The position numbers and the translations under genes were made by a program. Positions 9,560 to 18,643 of a DNA stretch of 46,651 nt are shown here, one piece after another. The first letter of the stretch is position 1; every line of letters begins with the position of its first letter. Below the pieces are notes generated by a model. It saw only the letters and a list, made by a program, of their open reading frames with translations, made no database searches and had not been told where the DNA came from. The stretch spans positions 1 to 46,651 of the forward strand of contig CAMZLD010000067.1 of the NCBI GenBank assembly GCA_947311635.1, written 5' to 3'. This DNA is from an uncultured Flavobacteriaceae bacterium. Its GTDB lineage: Bacteria; Bacteroidota; Bacteroidia; Flavobacteriales; Flavobacteriaceae.

Positions 9560-10294
9560 ATGAAAAAAGGGATACTAGCATTTATTGCACTGATCATGAT
9601 GGTTTCTACAGTAGAAGCCAACGACGGCAGAAAATCAAACTGGAAAAAGGGTCATTATCAAAGAGAGAAAACCATATCTTTCAATGAACGAGGCGTTAAC
9701 TTCTATATTTTTCCGAATGGAGAGTTTGATTTTAACACACACAATTCTTATGGGTCTACCTATTATGATCGCAACGGAAGACGTACAAAATCACGTAGAC
9801 ACACTCAAAGAGGCGTTCGAATTGAGCGAGATTACAGAGGAAGAATTAGACGTATTGGTAATGTGTTTATCAATTACAATTTTAGAAACCAAGTGTCTCG
9901 TATTGGAAGCATTTTTATAGATTATAGATACGGTGATTTAAAACGTATTGGTAACATGAAAATTATTCGTCATCCTTACAGACATTTAGTAAAATATATT
10001 GGTAAAGTAAAACGTTACAGACATGGACACCATGATGATGATGATGATGAATACGGTGATGACGATTGGTATGATTATGATGATGACATCTTTTATGATG
10101 ATGATTTTTACGATGACTATGAAGATTATGATGAAGATGATAATTACTATTACTACAGAGCTAAAGGAACTCCAAAAAAAGGGAAAGCAAAGCTCTTAAA
10201 ACGTAAAAAAGGAAATTGGAAATCTTTAAGTGATAAGAAAAAAGATAAATGGAAATCTTTCAAAAAGAAGTCTAAAAGAAAACATGACGACTAA
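9560..10294 (+). CDS. Secreted Asp/Tyr-rich protein of unknown function
   Basis: I chose the ATG at 9560, giving 244 residues that open with a textbook signal peptide (MKKGILAFIALIMMVSTVEA, then NDGRK). The mature protein is basic at first. It carries three or four imperfect repeats built on R-I-G-N/S with alternating aromatics (RRIGNVFINYNFR, SRIGSIFIDYRYG, KRIGNMKI, KYIGKVKRY). An extremely acidic, Tyr-rich block follows (about residues 157-196, long runs of Asp), then a Lys-rich tail. The acidic run could bind calcium or other cations; this is inference. It has its own sigma-54 promoter and a bidirectional terminator. I do not recognise a named domain. Confidence 0.85.
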   Translation: MKKGILAFIALIMMVSTVEANDGRKSNWKKGHYQREKTISFNERGVNFYIFPNGEFDFNTHNSYGSTYYDRNGRRTKSRRHTQRGVRIERDYRGRIRRIGNVFINYNFRNQVSRIGSIFIDYRYGDLKRIGNMKIIRHPYRHLVKYIGKVKRYRHGHHDDDDDEYGDDDWYDYDDDIFYDDDFYDDYEDYDEDDNYYYYRAKGTPKKGKAKLLKRKKGNWKSLSDKKKDKWKSFKKKSKRKHDD

Positions 10295-10301
10295 ATAAAT
10301 T

Positions 10302-10334
10302 AAAATCCGCTGATTGCATCAGCGGATTTTTTTT
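10302..10334. terminator. Bidirectional Rho-independent terminator
   Basis: AAAATCCGCTGAT (10302-10314) pairs with ATCAGCGGATTTT (10318-10330) over a 3-base loop. A T run follows on the plus strand and an A-rich flank precedes it. It sits between convergent genes and abuts the flippase stop codon. Confidence 0.88.
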
Positions 10335-11790
10335 AATCTATTTTAATAAACTTAGAAAGTACTGCATTAATATCTTCAGATATATGAAGCTTTACAACCA
10401 AAACACTATAAATAAGTCCAAGCAAACAACTTTTAAGTGCTATATTGATTAAGGGGTGAAATGAAAAATCCCAAAAGTAAAAAGCAAAAAATAGCAGGAC
10501 TATTATAACCAACAACAAACCTGTTTTATTGGTAAAAGGCAAGATTCCGAATTTGTAATGTACATACCAAACTTTAATAGTATTATACAGTAGAATAACA
10601 ACTAATGTTGCTAATGCAGCACCATTTATTCCGAAGGAATTAATAAAATATCGGTTTAAAACAATCAACATTATAGACATGCTTATAGCGTAAGGCAATA
10701 GTATTTTATAATACTTAGAATTAGCTATTATAGCGCCATTATTACCAATAAACATATGGTATAATTTCACGATTGATATCATTAAAACCACCAAAATTCC
10801 ACCTGCATATTTACTAGGTATAAGTTTATATAATTCAGCTATATTTGCATTAATTAACAAAAATATAAAACCCGAAACCAACAACAAATTTATCGAACTC
10901 CGTTTGTACAACGATGCCACTTCTACCATATTATTTTCATTAATAGCCTTTGCTGTTAAGGGTTGTAAAATATGAGACATCGCTCTTCCCGGTGCTTCAA
11001 TAACAGAACCAATATACACTGCAACCGCATAATACGCCGTTTGTGCAATAGCTTTTTGCTGCGGAATCATAAACTTATCAATATCCAACACAATGCTTCC
11101 TGCAGATCCTGCTAAAATAATAAAAGCCGCATATTTTAAAATTTCTTTATAATTTTTTGGAAGCTGAAAGCTAAACTTTGGAAGGTATAAAGAAAACGCA
11201 TACAGCATCATGATCAACATACGCACAAAATACATGGCTGTTAAATAATAGATAAAATGTGCTATCGGAATAAAATTAAAATAAACTGCAAAAAGCAATA
11301 ACATAACCACTACTCTATTGTACAGCTCTTTCATTAGATTTCCAAAAACTGACTGCATTTGTACTTTAGACCAAGCATAAAATATTTCGAAATAAGCTGT
11401 AAAAAGGGCTACTAAAAAAATAACAAAAGTGTAATTTTTAATGATTGAGTTTTTTAATGAAAGGTAATTTGAAATGCTTTCGTAAAATATATTTCCAACA
11501 AAAGCCATGGGTATTGCAATAAATAATGGCAAAAATAACATAGCATTTAAAAAGTTATCTCGCTCTATTTTTGTGTTGTACGATGAGAAAAACTTAACAA
11601 TAGTATACTGTACCCCAAAAGCTGTTAAAGGCATTAATATATTTGCAGTCGATAATAAATAAGTAACCAAACCATAATATTCATCAGTTAAAAAACGAGT
11701 GTACAAAAACAATGCATTAATACCACCAATTGCAAATGCAACATATATAATAATGGTATTTTTTAATGATTGCTTAAATACAATGCCCAT
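10333..11790 (-). CDS. Polysaccharide flippase (Wzx-like, MOP superfamily)
   Basis: 485 residues and very hydrophobic, with roughly 12-14 predicted membrane helices over the whole length. The N-terminus (FKQSLKNTIIIYVAFAIGGINALFLYTRFLT) is typical of the oligosaccharide-flippase/PST branch, which flips undecaprenyl-linked glycans across the inner membrane. It is the last gene of the minus-strand glycan block: wecB ends 3 bases upstream, and two glycosyltransferases precede that. The substrate cannot be told from sequence. Confidence 0.87.
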   Translation of the reverse strand: MGIVFKQSLKNTIIIYVAFAIGGINALFLYTRFLTDEYYGLVTYLLSTANILMPLTAFGVQYTIVKFFSSYNTKIERDNFLNAMLFLPLFIAIPMAFVGNIFYESISNYLSLKNSIIKNYTFVIFLVALFTAYFEIFYAWSKVQMQSVFGNLMKELYNRVVVMLLLFAVYFNFIPIAHFIYYLTAMYFVRMLIMMLYAFSLYLPKFSFQLPKNYKEILKYAAFIILAGSAGSIVLDIDKFMIPQQKAIAQTAYYAVAVYIGSVIEAPGRAMSHILQPLTAKAINENNMVEVASLYKRSSINLLLVSGFIFLLINANIAELYKLIPSKYAGGILVVLMISIVKLYHMFIGNNGAIIANSKYYKILLPYAISMSIMLIVLNRYFINSFGINGAALATLVVILLYNTIKVWYVHYKFGILPFTNKTGLLLVIIVLLFFAFYFWDFSFHPLINIALKSCLLGLIYSVLVVKLHISEDINAVLSKFIKID

Positions 11791-11793
11791 AAA

Positions 11794-12876
11794 CTAATTA
11801 ATTAATGTTACAATTTCTTGATGTATTTTTTCTCCAACATTGTCACCATACAAAGCTACTGAAAAATCTAAGTCGTTTTTTTTATAAGTTTTATATGCTT
11901 TAATAATAGCTATAGCATTTGCACCAACTAAGTTTGCAAATTTATGATCTATAAGCTCAACCCATTCGGTTTCTGCTCTCGCAATAATGGCAAACTTTTT
12001 ACAAAAAAAAGCTTCTTTTTGTAAACCGCCACTATCTGTAATGACCAGACTACAGTTTTTAAGTAAAGCCAGCATATCAAAATACCCAACCGGATCTATA
12101 AAGGTTAAATTATATTGCAGCTGGTGTTTTTCTAAGGCTTTTTTGGTTCTAGGATGCAAAGGCATAATAACCTGCGTTTCTTTTGTGATTTCTTGTAAAG
12201 CATCAAAAATTGCTTTTAGATTTTCTAAGGTATCTGTATTGTCTTGTCGATGAATAGTTGCTAAAATAAAAGTGTTTTCTGTTAACTTTAAATCCTGAAG
12301 AATATTCGATTTTTCTTCTGAAAAGCGACTGTAATAATCAACTGCGTCATTCATAATGTCACCACTATTTACAATACAAGCATTACTTTTGGTCTTTGCT
12401 TCTTGCAAAAGATTATTAATGGCTGTTTGCGAAGGACAAAGTAATAAATCTGACAAAGCATCTGTTGCAATTCTATTTCGTTCTTCTGGCATTTCTAAAT
12501 TAAAGGAACGTAAACCTGCTTCTACATGAATCAATTTAACTCCTTTTTTATCTGCAGAAATTGCTCCTGCCAACGTAGAGTTGGTATCTCCATAAACCAA
12601 TAATGCAGCAGGTTTTTCTATTTCAATAACCTTGATTATTTTTTGAACCATTAGATGTATCATTTCTGTTCTTGGCATGCTATGAATTTCAAAATGATAA
12701 TCAGGTTTCTGTATACTCATTTCTTCAAAAAAAACGGCACTCATGTTGGTGTCAAAATGCTGCCCCGTATGAAGAATTACTTCTTTAAAAACATCCTTTT
12801 CCTTAAATATTCTACTTAAAACTGCTGCTTTTACAAACTGCGGTCGCGCCCCAACAATGGTTAATATTTTTTTCAT
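11794..12876 (-). CDS. wecB: UDP-N-acetylglucosamine 2-epimerase (non-hydrolysing)
   Basis: 360 residues, normal for WecB/MnaA, which interconverts UDP-GlcNAc and UDP-ManNAc in the cytoplasm. Signatures in order: TIVGARPQFVKAA at the N-terminus, LHTGQHFD near residue 36, YGDTNSTLAGA near 95, HVEAGLRS near 117-124, PEERNRIATD near 130, and ITDSGGLQKEAFF near 280-292. UDP-ManNAc normally feeds ManNAc or ManNAcA residues of surface glycans. No UDP-ManNAc dehydrogenase (wecC) gene is present in the window. The start overlaps the end of the upstream glycosyltransferase by 4 bases. Confidence 0.93.
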   Translation of the reverse strand: MKKILTIVGARPQFVKAAVLSRIFKEKDVFKEVILHTGQHFDTNMSAVFFEEMSIQKPDYHFEIHSMPRTEMIHLMVQKIIKVIEIEKPAALLVYGDTNSTLAGAISADKKGVKLIHVEAGLRSFNLEMPEERNRIATDALSDLLLCPSQTAINNLLQEAKTKSNACIVNSGDIMNDAVDYYSRFSEEKSNILQDLKLTENTFILATIHRQDNTDTLENLKAIFDALQEITKETQVIMPLHPRTKKALEKHQLQYNLTFIDPVGYFDMLALLKNCSLVITDSGGLQKEAFFCKKFAIIARAETEWVELIDHKFANLVGANAIAIIKAYKTYKKNDLDFSVALYGDNVGEKIHQEIVTLIN

Positions 12877-14138
12877 AACACCGTTGCTTTAATAATTTTA
12901 GAAAGCTGCTTTGTCAATGTTTTTCTATGAAATTTTTCAACATCCATCAATTTAACAGTCAGGGTATCCTCTTTATAACTTTGGTAATATTTTAAAATTG
13001 TCTTTTTTAATGTAATTGCATCATTAAAATCAATAGCAACACCAGTATTGGTGTTTTTTAAAATCACTGCGGCATCACCTTTACTTGGCGCTATGGCAAG
13101 AATGGGTCTATTTGAAACTAAATATTCAAATATTTTTCCTGTTACAATACCTGCTGCATTTTTTACTTGTGGCACTAACAACAACAATACTTGTGCTTGT
13201 TTTTGCAATGTAACTGCTTTTTTGTGCGCTATATAAGGTGTTAATTTTAAGTAATTATTCAAGCCCGTAGATTCAATATTTTTTAATGTTGTTTCTGAAA
13301 CATTTCCTACCAAATGAATTTGCAAATCATTCGCGAAATAAGGATGCTCTAAAATAATTTCTTGCAATACGTTCCAAAGAATTTTTGGGTCACTCTGCGT
13401 AGGAATTAAACCAATATGTGTTAAAGAAAATTTGGTATCTAAAGGACTTTGATTGGTTTGCAAGACCTCATCATCATAACCATTGGTGATAACATCAACA
13501 TGTACATTATATTTTTGAAATTCGGTGGCTATGGCATTACTTACGGTAATTACACGGTCTGCTGTTTTTAAAATGGTGGTTTCTAACTTTTTAATTTTTT
13601 GCTGTGTTTTTAAACTAAGGTTTAGCGTTTCATTATAAAATAAGTTAGCCATAGGATCTCTAAAATCTGCAATCCATTTGACACCTAATTGTTTTTTTAG
13701 TTGCATTGCAATTAAATGCATACTGTGTGGCGGACCCGTACTAATAATACAATCAACAGGGTGCTCTTTTAAGTATTTAGTTAAGTAATTAACAGAAGGT
13801 TTAATCCAAAATTTACGTGCATCTGGTATAAAATAATTACCTCGAATATATTGCATTGTTTTTTGAATAAAACTAGGATTGTTAGTTACTGTTGAAGTTG
13901 CTACTTTGTCAGTTTTCAAAAAACGGTTGGGCTCTAAAATAGGTTGTTTTAAGATTGTGATCCCCTTCGGAATTTCATTAACAAGTGTTACATCTTCAAC
14001 TTCATAGTTTGCATTTTCTACTGTATACACAACAGGAGCTATTCCAAAATCTTGCAAGTATTTTACAAACTTCAACCAGCGCTGAACACCACTACCACCT
14101 GCAGGCGGCCAATAATATGTAATTATTAAAACTTTCAA
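12873..14138 (-). CDS. Glycosyltransferase, GT4-like
   Basis: 421 residues, GT-B fold. The N-terminus LIITYYWPPAGGSGVQRWLK is the glycine-rich acceptor-side loop common in Bacteroidota GT4-type enzymes. Also seen are STGPPHSMHL near residue 135, KWIADFRDPMANLFY near 155-169, and a C-terminal nucleotide-sugar region with GKIFEYLVSNRPILAIAP near 345-362, containing the E-x-L/S segment. It overlaps both neighbours by 4 bases, so it is part of one operon. The transferred sugar cannot be inferred. Confidence 0.88.
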   Translation of the reverse strand: MKVLIITYYWPPAGGSGVQRWLKFVKYLQDFGIAPVVYTVENANYEVEDVTLVNEIPKGITILKQPILEPNRFLKTDKVATSTVTNNPSFIQKTMQYIRGNYFIPDARKFWIKPSVNYLTKYLKEHPVDCIISTGPPHSMHLIAMQLKKQLGVKWIADFRDPMANLFYNETLNLSLKTQQKIKKLETTILKTADRVITVSNAIATEFQKYNVHVDVITNGYDDEVLQTNQSPLDTKFSLTHIGLIPTQSDPKILWNVLQEIILEHPYFANDLQIHLVGNVSETTLKNIESTGLNNYLKLTPYIAHKKAVTLQKQAQVLLLLVPQVKNAAGIVTGKIFEYLVSNRPILAIAPSKGDAAVILKNTNTGVAIDFNDAITLKKTILKYYQSYKEDTLTVKLMDVEKFHRKTLTKQLSKIIKATVL

Positions 14139-15325
14139 TTTTTTAAATTATCATATAATTTTAATAAGCTCTTTGAAGTGACAGACCAATTAAATTGTTC
14201 TTTGACAAAGCGTTCTCCATTTTTACCAAATTCTATACACATATCTTCATCGTTATACAGCAATAAGACTTTGTTTACAAAATCATGATAATTTTTATCT
14301 TCATGAACTAAACCTGCTTGGATTTTTTTAACCAATTCTTTTTGCGCAGTAGCATTGCTAACTAAAAGTGGTTTTGCAAAACTCATATATTGAAACAATT
14401 TATTTGCATACGCTACATCATGATGAATATTTCGATTCAATGGCGAGATACAAATGTTACTTGCCACAATATACGACGGAAATAACAATACATCTTGCCA
14501 ACCTTCAAAATCAACAAAAGCTTCTAGATTTAATTTAAAAACTTGTTTCTTTAATATCGCATCTGTTGAATTTTTACCTACAATAACTAACTTTATATTT
14601 GGTATTTTTTTCTTCAAATCTGTAATCGCGTCAATTGCTGTAGGCAACCCTCTACGCAGTCCTGTATCGCCAAGATAAAGAATTACAAAATTATTTTTGT
14701 AACGTTCTATTATCGTTTTTTTTATTATTGCATCTTGGTAAAATTTAGGCAATACTGTGTTTGGCACTAAATGAATTTTGTGCTTCTCTATTTTTGTTCT
14801 ATCTAAAACTTCATCTACAAAAGCTTGAGATACTGTAACTATTTTTGTTGCTTTTTTAATAAATTCCTCTTCTTTTACTTGCCATTTTTTTGGAGAAATA
14901 AGATATTTACCTGGAAACTTATTTAAATGTGGATAAAACTTCATGATCTCTGGTATATTATCATGCAAATCTAATACTGTTGGTAGTTTTAATTTTTTAT
15001 TCGCTTTAAAAACAGCGCCAGCAATTCGCATATCATGAATATGAATTGCCTCAATTTTATATGTTTTAAGAAAATGCTTAATTTTTTTTTGCATTATATA
15101 CAAATAGTAAGGTATCGTATACGCCAATGCAGAAAACTTATAGTTTATTGTATTGGTTTTATACCTACAAACCCGAATGCCATTTATAATTTCATCTGAA
15201 GGCTGATTTCCATAATTTAAACAAAACAAAAATACATCATGCCCTGCATTAATTAACGCTACTGCTTCATTTTCTACACGCGGGTCTGGTGGAAACGTAT
15301 AGTCTAAAATCATTCCTATTTTCAT
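14135..15325 (-). CDS. Glycosyltransferase, GT4-like
   Basis: 396 residues with a two-domain GT-B layout. The N-terminal MKIGMILDYTFPPDPRVENE is a typical GT4 start (PPDPRV loop), followed by IHIHDMRIAGAVF near residue 94. The C-terminal half contains FVILYLGDTGLRRGLPTAI near 212-230 and NKLFQYMSFAKPLLVSNA near 327-344, the donor-binding region. It overlaps the glycosyltransferase downstream by 4 bases and the methyltransferase upstream by 4, giving a continuous coupled operon. Donor and acceptor are unknown. Confidence 0.88.
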   Translation of the reverse strand: MKIGMILDYTFPPDPRVENEAVALINAGHDVFLFCLNYGNQPSDEIINGIRVCRYKTNTINYKFSALAYTIPYYLYIMQKKIKHFLKTYKIEAIHIHDMRIAGAVFKANKKLKLPTVLDLHDNIPEIMKFYPHLNKFPGKYLISPKKWQVKEEEFIKKATKIVTVSQAFVDEVLDRTKIEKHKIHLVPNTVLPKFYQDAIIKKTIIERYKNNFVILYLGDTGLRRGLPTAIDAITDLKKKIPNIKLVIVGKNSTDAILKKQVFKLNLEAFVDFEGWQDVLLFPSYIVASNICISPLNRNIHHDVAYANKLFQYMSFAKPLLVSNATAQKELVKKIQAGLVHEDKNYHDFVNKVLLLYNDEDMCIEFGKNGERFVKEQFNWSVTSKSLLKLYDNLKN

Positions 15326-15849
15326 ACATCGGTACTCTTTTCAGCATAAACAGCATAATATCTAGGTGTGTATCTTCTTAATATGGGGCGGAAACCTATT
15401 TGATGCGATGGACTTATCCATTTTTCTCTTTCAAGAATTTTCCAATTAGATTTTTCAAGTAACCAATCAAACTGCCAATCTTCAAACTCATGATAGTGCC
15501 TATCCCACATATCTGTATTACTCCTATAAGCTTTTGCAAACCACAAATTTAATGGTATGGTAGCTATTAACTTATAGGTGTTAATCTCTCTTAATACATT
15601 AAAAGGAGCAATTAAATGTTCAAAAATTTCAAATGCAGTGACGGCATCTACTTTATAGTTTTTTACTATTTCTGGTAATATATCAAGGTCTTCTCCGTTG
15701 GTATTAAATACTGTGTAACCATTTTTTTCCATAACTTCTGTAAAAGGGTTTCTAACACCCAAATCAAGTATTGTAGCTGGTGCTGGTAGTACTTTTTGCA
15801 AAAAAAGTAGTGTGTTGGCAAATCTTTTTGTTGGATATTTATAACTCAT
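15322..15849 (-). CDS. SAM-dependent methyltransferase, class I
   Basis: I use the ATG at 15849 (MSYKYPTKRF, 175 residues), which overlaps the YfhO stop as TAATG; an in-frame extension of nine residues is possible. Motif I is ATILDLGVRNPFTEVM near residue 28-43, with the G-x-G rather worn (DLGVRN). DAVTAFEIFEHL near 76-87 is the usual motif for type-11 methyltransferases. It lies between YfhO and two glycosyltransferases, so it probably modifies a glycan or lipid-linked sugar. The substrate is unknown. Confidence 0.8.
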   Translation of the reverse strand: MSYKYPTKRFANTLLFLQKVLPAPATILDLGVRNPFTEVMEKNGYTVFNTNGEDLDILPEIVKNYKVDAVTAFEIFEHLIAPFNVLREINTYKLIATIPLNLWFAKAYRSNTDMWDRHYHEFEDWQFDWLLEKSNWKILEREKWISPSHQIGFRPILRRYTPRYYAVYAEKSTDV

Positions 15850-18284
15850 TACTTCTTCTTTTCTATAAAAAACCAACCTATTGGTATCAAAAACAATAAT
15901 ACATAAGACAGTAGCGTAATAGTACTTCCTGTTTTTATGACTTGTGGCTCAAATTTAAATTCAATTGTATGCTTTCCTTTTGGTAGTTGGATGGCTCGCA
16001 ACACATAATTCACTCTAAAATGTGGTGTTGGTTTACCATCAACGTAAGCATTCCAACCATTTTTATAATAAATTTCAGAAAAAACAGCCACCTGAGGTTT
16101 GGTACTATTAGATTGATATACTAATTTATTAGGGCTGTAACTTTGCAATGAAATTGCTGCTAAAGAATCTTTCGAAATTTTGAAATCTATTGGTGTCTTA
16201 GCATCCTTTAAAAAGACAGCTGTTGTTTTGGTATCTATCGTTTTTAATGCACCAATTTCTTTATCTGCACGATCTACAACCAATATTTTTTCTATAAACC
16301 AAGCATTGCCATTTGCCTTTGTATTTTTAACAACTACCAGTCGCCCAAGACTGTCTCTTTGCATGCTATACTTTACATTAAGCATGTCAAGTACCTGCTG
16401 GTTATTCTTTTCTATATGATAATCATACAACTCTTGGTAGCGTTTCATTTTAACAGCACTATAACCGCCAATTGATTTGTGAAAATAAGAAGTGCCGCCA
16501 TCATTCATCACATTAGCAAGTGTATTATGCACTCTGTAATGTGATGTATCTTTTAAGATCTGAGTGTCTAAAGCATTTTTCTGAAATGGCTTTTCTACCT
16601 TTCTTGCAGCCACAAAGTGTGCATCATTTACATACCGTCTATCTACACCAACCAAATCAAATACAATTAAAGCAGCTAATATAACAGTAAGTAGTAATTT
16701 GCTTAATTTTTCTTTTAAGAATAACCATATAGAAGCACTTGCAACTAAAAGTAATAGTAAAGACCGCAGGCTATCACCAAAAAGAAGTGACTTTCTATCT
16801 GCGGTTATCGCGTCTAAATATCCATGCAAGTTAGCTTCTGACAATTGGGTGTCTAACTGTAAATCTGTAGGTGTTTCAAAAGTAAAAAGTCCCGTTCCTG
16901 CCACCGTAAAAAGCAATGCAAGCCCTACAATACTAAAAAATGCATATTTAAAGGCTTTAAATTTAACTTCGGAAGAAATCTGATTAGAAAACAACTCCTT
17001 TAATCCTAAAACAGCCAATAATGGTATGGCAAGTTCTGCCAACACCTGAATGGAAGAAACTGCTCTAAATTTGTTATACAACGGAACATAATCTATAAAG
17101 AAATTTGTGAGTATTGAAAAGTTTTTTCCCCAGCTTAATAGTAATGCGAAGATAACGGTTGCAAGCAACCATTTTTTTAATTTTCCTTGTACCAAAAAGG
17201 CTGCCAACACAAATAAAAATAGTAAAATAGCGCCAATATATGCTGGTGCAGCAACAATAGGTTGGTCGCCCCAATACATGGATGAAATTTGATAAATATA
17301 ATTGGCATTGTCTTCTGGCAATCCTTTTTGAACAGCTTCTTGTAAAAATTGCATCAATTCACTTTCTTCACCTACATCTTCATGAGAGGTACCTCCCATA
17401 AACCTAGGAATCATCCAATTAAATGTTTCTAATTTTCCGTAACTAAACTGGGTTATATATGCTTTACTTAAACCACTTGATTTTTCTAATGGTTTACCGT
17501 TTGAAGCTATTGTTAATTCACTTTTACTACGCGTACTTTGGTTGGCGTATTCTGCTGTTGCCATTAATCTTGTGGCATTCACCCCAAGTGCTAAAACTAC
17601 TGCAATTACTAAAATTGCTAGTTGCTTACCAAAAGTTTTTAGTTGCTTTGTTTTAAATGCATCTAGTAGAAAAACAATACCAAGAATAGCAACCATAAAA
17701 AACAAATAGTAAGTCATTTGCAGGTGATTTGCATACAATTCTAATGCCATGGCAACTGCGGTGAGTAAAAAACCTATTAAGTATTTGTTTTGAAAAACAA
17801 GTAATATCCCAGCCAAAACCATAGGCATATAAGCAATGGCATGTGCTTTTCCGTTATGTCCTACGCCAAGAATGATGATAAAATAGGTAGAAAAACCAAA
17901 GGCTAAAGCACCTAAAACACCCAATTTCCATTCAACTTTTAAAACCGTAAGTAATATAAAAAAACCTATGAAATATAAAAATAAATAATCTGCAGGTCGT
18001 GGTAAAAATCGTAATAAGCTATCTAGTTTTCCTATATAATTATGTGGGTAATAGGCACTTATTTGATAGGCTGGCATGCCGCCAAAAGCAGCATCTGTCC
18101 AATAAGGCTCTTGATCTTTATGTGCTTTTCTATAATCTACAATTTCTTTAGACATACCAATGTGCTGTTGAATGTCTGATTGTTGTATTTTCTTCCCTTC
18201 TAAAACAGGTGAAAAATAAGCAACGGAAACCACAGTAAAAATAAGTAATGCTATAAGGTAATGCAGGATTTTTTTAATATTCAT
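15849..18284 (-). CDS. YfhO family membrane protein
   Basis: 811 residues. An N-terminal helix and the conserved YFSPVLEGKKIQQSDIQQH lead into about 11-12 membrane helices. A large periplasmic segment follows (about 590-780, with DGGTSYFHKSIGGYSAVKMK near 600), and a final helix closes the protein. The family is GT-C-like in layout. In Bacillus a YfhO protein is tied to lipoteichoic-acid glycosylation; in Bacteroidota the role is undetermined. The position at the head of the glycan operon supports lipid-linked sugar transfer. Length and topology are typical. Confidence 0.87.
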   Translation of the reverse strand: MNIKKILHYLIALLIFTVVSVAYFSPVLEGKKIQQSDIQQHIGMSKEIVDYRKAHKDQEPYWTDAAFGGMPAYQISAYYPHNYIGKLDSLLRFLPRPADYLFLYFIGFFILLTVLKVEWKLGVLGALAFGFSTYFIIILGVGHNGKAHAIAYMPMVLAGILLVFQNKYLIGFLLTAVAMALELYANHLQMTYYLFFMVAILGIVFLLDAFKTKQLKTFGKQLAILVIAVVLALGVNATRLMATAEYANQSTRSKSELTIASNGKPLEKSSGLSKAYITQFSYGKLETFNWMIPRFMGGTSHEDVGEESELMQFLQEAVQKGLPEDNANYIYQISSMYWGDQPIVAAPAYIGAILLFLFVLAAFLVQGKLKKWLLATVIFALLLSWGKNFSILTNFFIDYVPLYNKFRAVSSIQVLAELAIPLLAVLGLKELFSNQISSEVKFKAFKYAFFSIVGLALLFTVAGTGLFTFETPTDLQLDTQLSEANLHGYLDAITADRKSLLFGDSLRSLLLLLVASASIWLFLKEKLSKLLLTVILAALIVFDLVGVDRRYVNDAHFVAARKVEKPFQKNALDTQILKDTSHYRVHNTLANVMNDGGTSYFHKSIGGYSAVKMKRYQELYDYHIEKNNQQVLDMLNVKYSMQRDSLGRLVVVKNTKANGNAWFIEKILVVDRADKEIGALKTIDTKTTAVFLKDAKTPIDFKISKDSLAAISLQSYSPNKLVYQSNSTKPQVAVFSEIYYKNGWNAYVDGKPTPHFRVNYVLRAIQLPKGKHTIEFKFEPQVIKTGSTITLLSYVLLFLIPIGWFFIEKKK

Positions 18285-18293
18285 ATCAATATG

Positions 18294-18542
18294 TTATTCG
18301 TCTACTTCTTCAAAATCAACATATTCTCCTACACCGTCTTTTGCAACCGTATTGTTTTTATTGGGCGCTTTGTCAATCACCGTTTGACCAACTTTGGTGG
18401 TTTCTTGATTAGAATTAGCTTGTTGCGATCGTACTTTTTGCTCTACATTATGCATCATTTTTTTAATAAAAAAAGGAAATAAAAATTTCATCAACAGTCT
18501 AAAACCATAAAAAATGATAAGAACAGTAAAAATAAATTTCAT
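18294..18542 (-). CDS. DUF4834 family small membrane protein
   Basis: 82 residues: one N-terminal membrane helix (about 3-26), a basic patch (KKMMHNVEQKVR), then a disordered acidic tail ending YVDFEEVDE. I recognise it as DUF4834, a Bacteroidota family of unknown function commonly found directly upstream of YfhO. Nine bases separate it from the YfhO start, consistent with co-transcription. Confidence 0.8.
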   Translation of the reverse strand: MKFIFTVLIIFYGFRLLMKFLFPFFIKKMMHNVEQKVRSQQANSNQETTKVGQTVIDKAPNKNNTVAKDGVGEYVDFEEVDE

Positions 18543-18643
18543 AGTATTGTATTAATTATTTTAGTCAAAAATAGCAATTTGAGTTTACTTAAATCGTTAA
18601 AGAATTATAAAATATTATATTTACACTCGCAATAGCACATTTT

